NCBI RefSeq assembly: GCF_009928485.1 | Contig: NZ_JAABNP010000014.1 | Location: 62,001 to 126,000, forward strand | Length of the DNA stretch: 64,000 bases | Origin: Clostridium sp. C2-6-12 | GTDB taxonomy: Bacteria; Bacillota; Clostridia; Clostridiales; Clostridiaceae | Direction of reading: 5' to 3' | In this document: positions 62,102 through 64,000 of the stretch, piece after piece | Numbering within the stretch: position 1 is the first letter of the stretch | How the letters are laid out: every line of letters begins with the position of its first letter | Notes under the pieces: generated by a model | What the model was told of the DNA's origin: nothing | Seen by the model: only the letters and a program-made list of their open reading frames with translations | The model's database searches: none | Translations under genes and position numbers: made by a program

Positions 62102-62177
62102 GCTAGATATAAGAAGAGAGAAGAACGTGGGGATTTAAGGAAGGGATTGTGCTTAAATCTGTAGTGTAATGACGCAT
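62102..62177 (+). pseudogene. Duplicated 3' end of the MazG-like gene
   Basis: About 76 bp nearly identical to 60222-60298, the last 23 codons and first bases after the stop of the MazG-like gene. One G is missing from the GGGGG run, which breaks the frame. No start codon or upstream part is present. It follows the DUF3307 gene. Confidence 0.8.
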
Positions 62178-62202
62178 ATTCCAATATGGTTTACCATAGA
62201 TG

Positions 62203-62243
62203 GGGCTGCCTACAAAACCAACTTGCGGTTTTGTAGGCAGCCC
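62203..62243. terminator. Perfect 17-bp GC-rich inverted repeat
   Basis: GGGCTGCCTACAAAACC (62203-62219) and its exact complement (62227-62243) flank AACTTGC. It is far more GC-rich than its surroundings. It lies between the MazG remnant and the end of the minus-strand operon and could end transcription from both sides, although neither side has a T run. Confidence 0.6.
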
Positions 62244-62260
62244 TGTTCCCGTCTTAGGTA

Positions 62261-62479
62261 TTAAACCATTTCAACTTTTGTAACGCTTCTTTGAGTTATA
62301 TTAGCTCCAGCTTTACCTACTAAGGCACCAGTTGAAGTAAGGAAAATATTTTTTTGAATGATAGTATTCATTAGTGTGTTTATTTGAGCCTGAGTAAGAT
62401 CAGGCTTTACACCATTGATGTTAATGTTGCTTTTTGCTCCTTTTTCAGTTGTAAAACTCATTGATAAAATGTGTTCCAT
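62261..62479 (-). CDS. DUF2922 protein
   Basis: A 72-residue protein filling the DUF2922 family: LSMSFTTEKGAKSNININGV, then QINTLMNTIIQKNIFLTSTG. The function is unknown. The family occurs next to DUF1659 proteins in clostridia and bacilli, as here. AGGAGG precedes the ATG on the minus strand. It is probably co-transcribed with the DUF1659 gene 47 bp upstream. Confidence 0.85.
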   Translation of the reverse strand: MEHILSMSFTTEKGAKSNININGVKPDLTQAQINTLMNTIIQKNIFLTSTGALVGKAGANITQRSVTKVEMV

Positions 62480-62526
62480 AATTTTATTCCTCCCAAAAAT
62501 AAATTTTTAATGATGATTATAATTTT

Positions 62527-62751
62527 TTATTGATTGTTAAGGACAGAGGATTCATTTAGTAAATAATTTCTAGTTTCAGCGGATAATACACCTTTGATTG
62601 CATCAGCAACTGCATAAACATCCTCAACATTTGCAGCAGCCCTAACGTCATTAAAGGATTTCTTGTTGTAGATGGCGTCGCCTGCTTTATCTACCCCCTT
62701 TTGAACCTCAATGCATAAAGTTGTAGTGTCTAATTTTTTTGTAACTGCCAT
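62527..62751 (-). CDS. DUF1659 protein
   Basis: A 74-residue protein beginning MAVTKKLDTTTLCIEVQKG, with FNDVRAAANVEDVYAVADAI as the core of DUF1659. ATG 62751 is used because AGGAGG lies 7-8 nt upstream; the in-frame ATG 30 nt earlier would include that site. A 15-bp motif shared with the sigma factor promoter lies 53 bp upstream (62804-62818). This unit may therefore be read by that sigma factor. Confidence 0.86.
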   Translation of the reverse strand: MAVTKKLDTTTLCIEVQKGVDKAGDAIYNKKSFNDVRAAANVEDVYAVADAIKGVLSAETRNYLLNESSVLNNQ

Positions 62752-62803
62752 AAGTTTCAACCTCCTAAATTTTATTTTCATAATTTATATATGGTAAAGT
62801 GTA

Positions 62804-62818
62804 ATTTTTATAAACCAT
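62804..62818 (-). promoter_or_regulatory. Shared promoter motif upstream of the DUF1659 gene
   Basis: On the minus strand ATGGTTTATAAAAAT is identical to the 15-mer at 63793-63807, at nearly the same distance from a start codon (53 versus 59 bp). It is the candidate recognition sequence of the encoded sigma factor. Confidence 0.6.
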
Positions 62819-62949
62819 ATTTTTAAAAAAATTTTAATTTTTCATAAAATATATAAATAGCAGTTATGATATATGAAAAAACTTTGCTTATCTTATGGTA
62901 ATCATACATAACATTATTGATTACTAATAAGATCTTAGAATAATTATGC

Positions 62950-63156
62950 TTATAACATTAACTTAGAATCTTCAGATTTTGAGTCAGAAGTTGTGTCAAT
63001 AACGACACCTAATTTAGTAGAAATAATTATATTTAATTTATTTATGGAAGCGGAAAGCTGATTTAGCTGTTTTTCCAAACGGAAGAGTAAATAAGCACAA
63101 AGAGCTATTGGGAAGCCATTGTTAGTAATTAAACTTATTAAATCATTAATTGCCAT
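62950..63156 (-). CDS. YvrJ family protein
   Basis: 68 residues. One membrane span (about 11-26, GFPIALCAYLLF) is followed by a short helix (EKQLNQLSASINKLN), the YvrJ family pattern. In Bacillus, yvrJ belongs with the sigO/rsoA genes for an alternative sigma system. Here the start lies inside the last 19 bp of the sigma factor gene, so the two are coupled. A role as a membrane signal element is possible but not shown. Confidence 0.8.
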   Translation of the reverse strand: MAINDLISLITNNGFPIALCAYLLFRLEKQLNQLSASINKLNIIISTKLGVVIDTTSDSKSEDSKLML

Positions 63157-63734
63157 AAATCATTACCTCCATCAATATTATTTTTTAATTTATTTAAAAC
63201 TTTTTTCTTTCTTTTACTTGCTGCAACATAGGAAATCTTTTCATGATTGGCATAGCTAGTTAAAGTGTTTTTGTTAAAAAATAGAAATGAAATAAGCTGT
63301 TTTTCTTCAGTATTTAATTTGTTATTTATAACATAAGAAAGTTCATTATAATCATTTAAAAGGCATAAAGTTTCTTCTAAATTATTTTCATTTGAAGGCA
63401 GAAAATCTAAAGCATCATCATATAAAGATAATGTCAAAAAATTATTTAGACCATTTTGCTTTACAGTTTTTTTTATTAAATCATTAATATTGTTTTTTAT
63501 GCCATTTGTAGCATAGGCAATAAAACGATGAGCTTCTAACTTATATTTATGGACGCAGTAAAAGAGGGTAGTAAAACATTCATTCCTTATATCAGAACGT
63601 TCATATCCATAAATAAAGGTTCTTCTGCATATGGAATTTATTAATGGGGTAAATTCTAAAGCTAATGTTTCTTTAGCTTTTTGGTTGCCAGACTTAGATG
63701 CAATGACTAAATTTTCGATGTATTCATAATCCAC
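63138..63734 (-). CDS. Small sigma-70 family sigma factor
   Basis: A 198-residue factor with region 2 (LALEFTPLINSICRRTFIYG through IRNECFTTLFYCVHKYK) and a region-4-like end (LTSYANHEKISYVAASKRKK). Region 2 lacks the usual strong -10 aromatic cluster, and the whole protein is short, in the manner of SigO/RsoA-type or helix-turn-helix sigma factors. The YvrJ gene overlaps its 3' end. A 15-bp element at 63793-63807 upstream, repeated before the DUF1659 gene, suggests self-activation. No anti-sigma gene is recognised except perhaps YvrJ. Confidence 0.8.
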   Translation of the reverse strand: MDYEYIENLVIASKSGNQKAKETLALEFTPLINSICRRTFIYGYERSDIRNECFTTLFYCVHKYKLEAHRFIAYATNGIKNNINDLIKKTVKQNGLNNFLTLSLYDDALDFLPSNENNLEETLCLLNDYNELSYVINNKLNTEEKQLISFLFFNKNTLTSYANHEKISYVAASKRKKKVLNKLKNNIDGGNDLWQLMI

Positions 63735-63792
63735 ATATAATTCCTCCTAAATTTATATTTTATTTTTTATAAGGAATATATGATTAATTAAG

Positions 63793-63807
63793 ATTTTTAT
63801 AAACCAT
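63793..63807 (-). promoter_or_regulatory. Shared promoter motif upstream of the sigma factor gene
   Basis: ATGGTTTATAAAAAT on the minus strand, 59 bp before the start codon; identical to 62804-62818. Confidence 0.6.
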
Positions 63808-63851
63808 TTTGGGAATAAAATTTTAGGTGTGTATGTAAATGGGGTATTAAG

Positions 63852-63930
63852 TGTTCGCCAGATCCTAAAATTAACGTCATTAGATAAAGACGTTAATTTA
63901 ATGGTCTATTCTTATTATTTTTGGCGAACA
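63852..63930. repeat. Nested inverted repeat
   Basis: Outer arms TGTTCGCCA (63852-63860) and TGGCGAACA (63922-63930) enclose inner arms ATTAACGTC (63870-63878) and GACGTTAAT (63889-63897). All four arms are perfect. The right flank of the inner stem is 24 bp, the left 9 bp. No gene is seen from here to the window end. Confidence 0.65.
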
Positions 63931-64000
63931 GCTAATTGTATTTTAGAGCTGCTGAAAAAATATAAATATATGTCATTTAATTTATTTGCTAAGGTTTTTG

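Noticed and set aside
1..64000. CRISPR arrays, tRNA, rRNA, prophage or complete insertion sequences
   Set aside because: I looked for regular spaced repeats, cloverleaf ends and transposase or integrase frames and found none.

Overview
The window is chromosomal DNA from a low-GC, strictly anaerobic Firmicute, almost certainly a saccharolytic, butyrate-forming Clostridium of the C. beijerinckii / C. saccharoperbutylacetonicum type. The signs are the very AT-rich sequence with AGGAGG-type ribosome binding sites, a butyrate kinase, acetoacetate CoA-transferase subunits, clostridial methyl-accepting proteins, an oxygen-sensitive double-cubane reductase and DUF1659/DUF2922/YvrJ proteins. There is no rRNA, tRNA, prophage, CRISPR array or insertion sequence. 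This assignment comes from gene content only.

Region 1 (1-9.7 kb) holds the end of a Spo0B-type sensor kinase, a MarR-regulated heterodimeric ABC multidrug exporter with the same operator at two places, a candidate small RNA on the minus strand, a PilZ protein, an ArsR regulator with an old-yellow-enzyme flavoprotein behind a cluster of repeated operators, and a chemoreceptor with a terminator in its leader. Region 2 (9.9-36.7 kb) is built around a selenium-dependent molybdenum hydroxylase: yqeC, yqeB, a double-cubane reductase and its ATP-driven activator, yedF, selD, a mocA-like cytidylyltransferase, the three hydroxylase subunits (FAD, 2Fe-2S, molybdenum) and an NCS2 purine permease. No selA or selB is visible in the window. 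Between these lie a minus-strand fusion of an MccA-type cysteine/cystathionine synthase with a YrrT-type methyltransferase, NUDIX and GNAT enzymes, and a B12-sensor plus GGDEF pair in which both genes carry an in-frame TAA.

Region 3 (37-58 kb) has a sensor kinase, a PucR regulator divergent from an abundant-looking flavoprotein, an AraC regulator and a decayed AAA-ATPase gene, then a phloroglucinol degradation locus. The proposed sequence of steps is: phloretin/acylphloroglucinol hydrolase, phloroglucinol reductase, dihydrophloroglucinol cyclohydrolase, 3-hydroxy-5-oxohexanoate dehydrogenase, triacetate acetoacetate-lyase, acetoacetate CoA-transferase and butyrate kinase, with a TauE/SafE transporter. 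A sigma-54 activator is encoded in the middle. Three excellent -24/-12 promoters and repeated 16-bp palindromes, AATACA-N4-TGTATT, often paired 19-22 bp apart, mark the likely regulon.

Region 4 (58-64 kb) carries superoxide dismutase, an Rpn-family nuclease, a MazG-like pyrophosphohydrolase, a SatD/DUF3307 pair flanked by duplicated pieces of the MazG gene and its promoter, and a small alternative sigma factor operon with YvrJ, DUF1659 and DUF2922 genes. That last group shares a perfect 15-bp promoter-like motif. The window ends in a nested palindrome.
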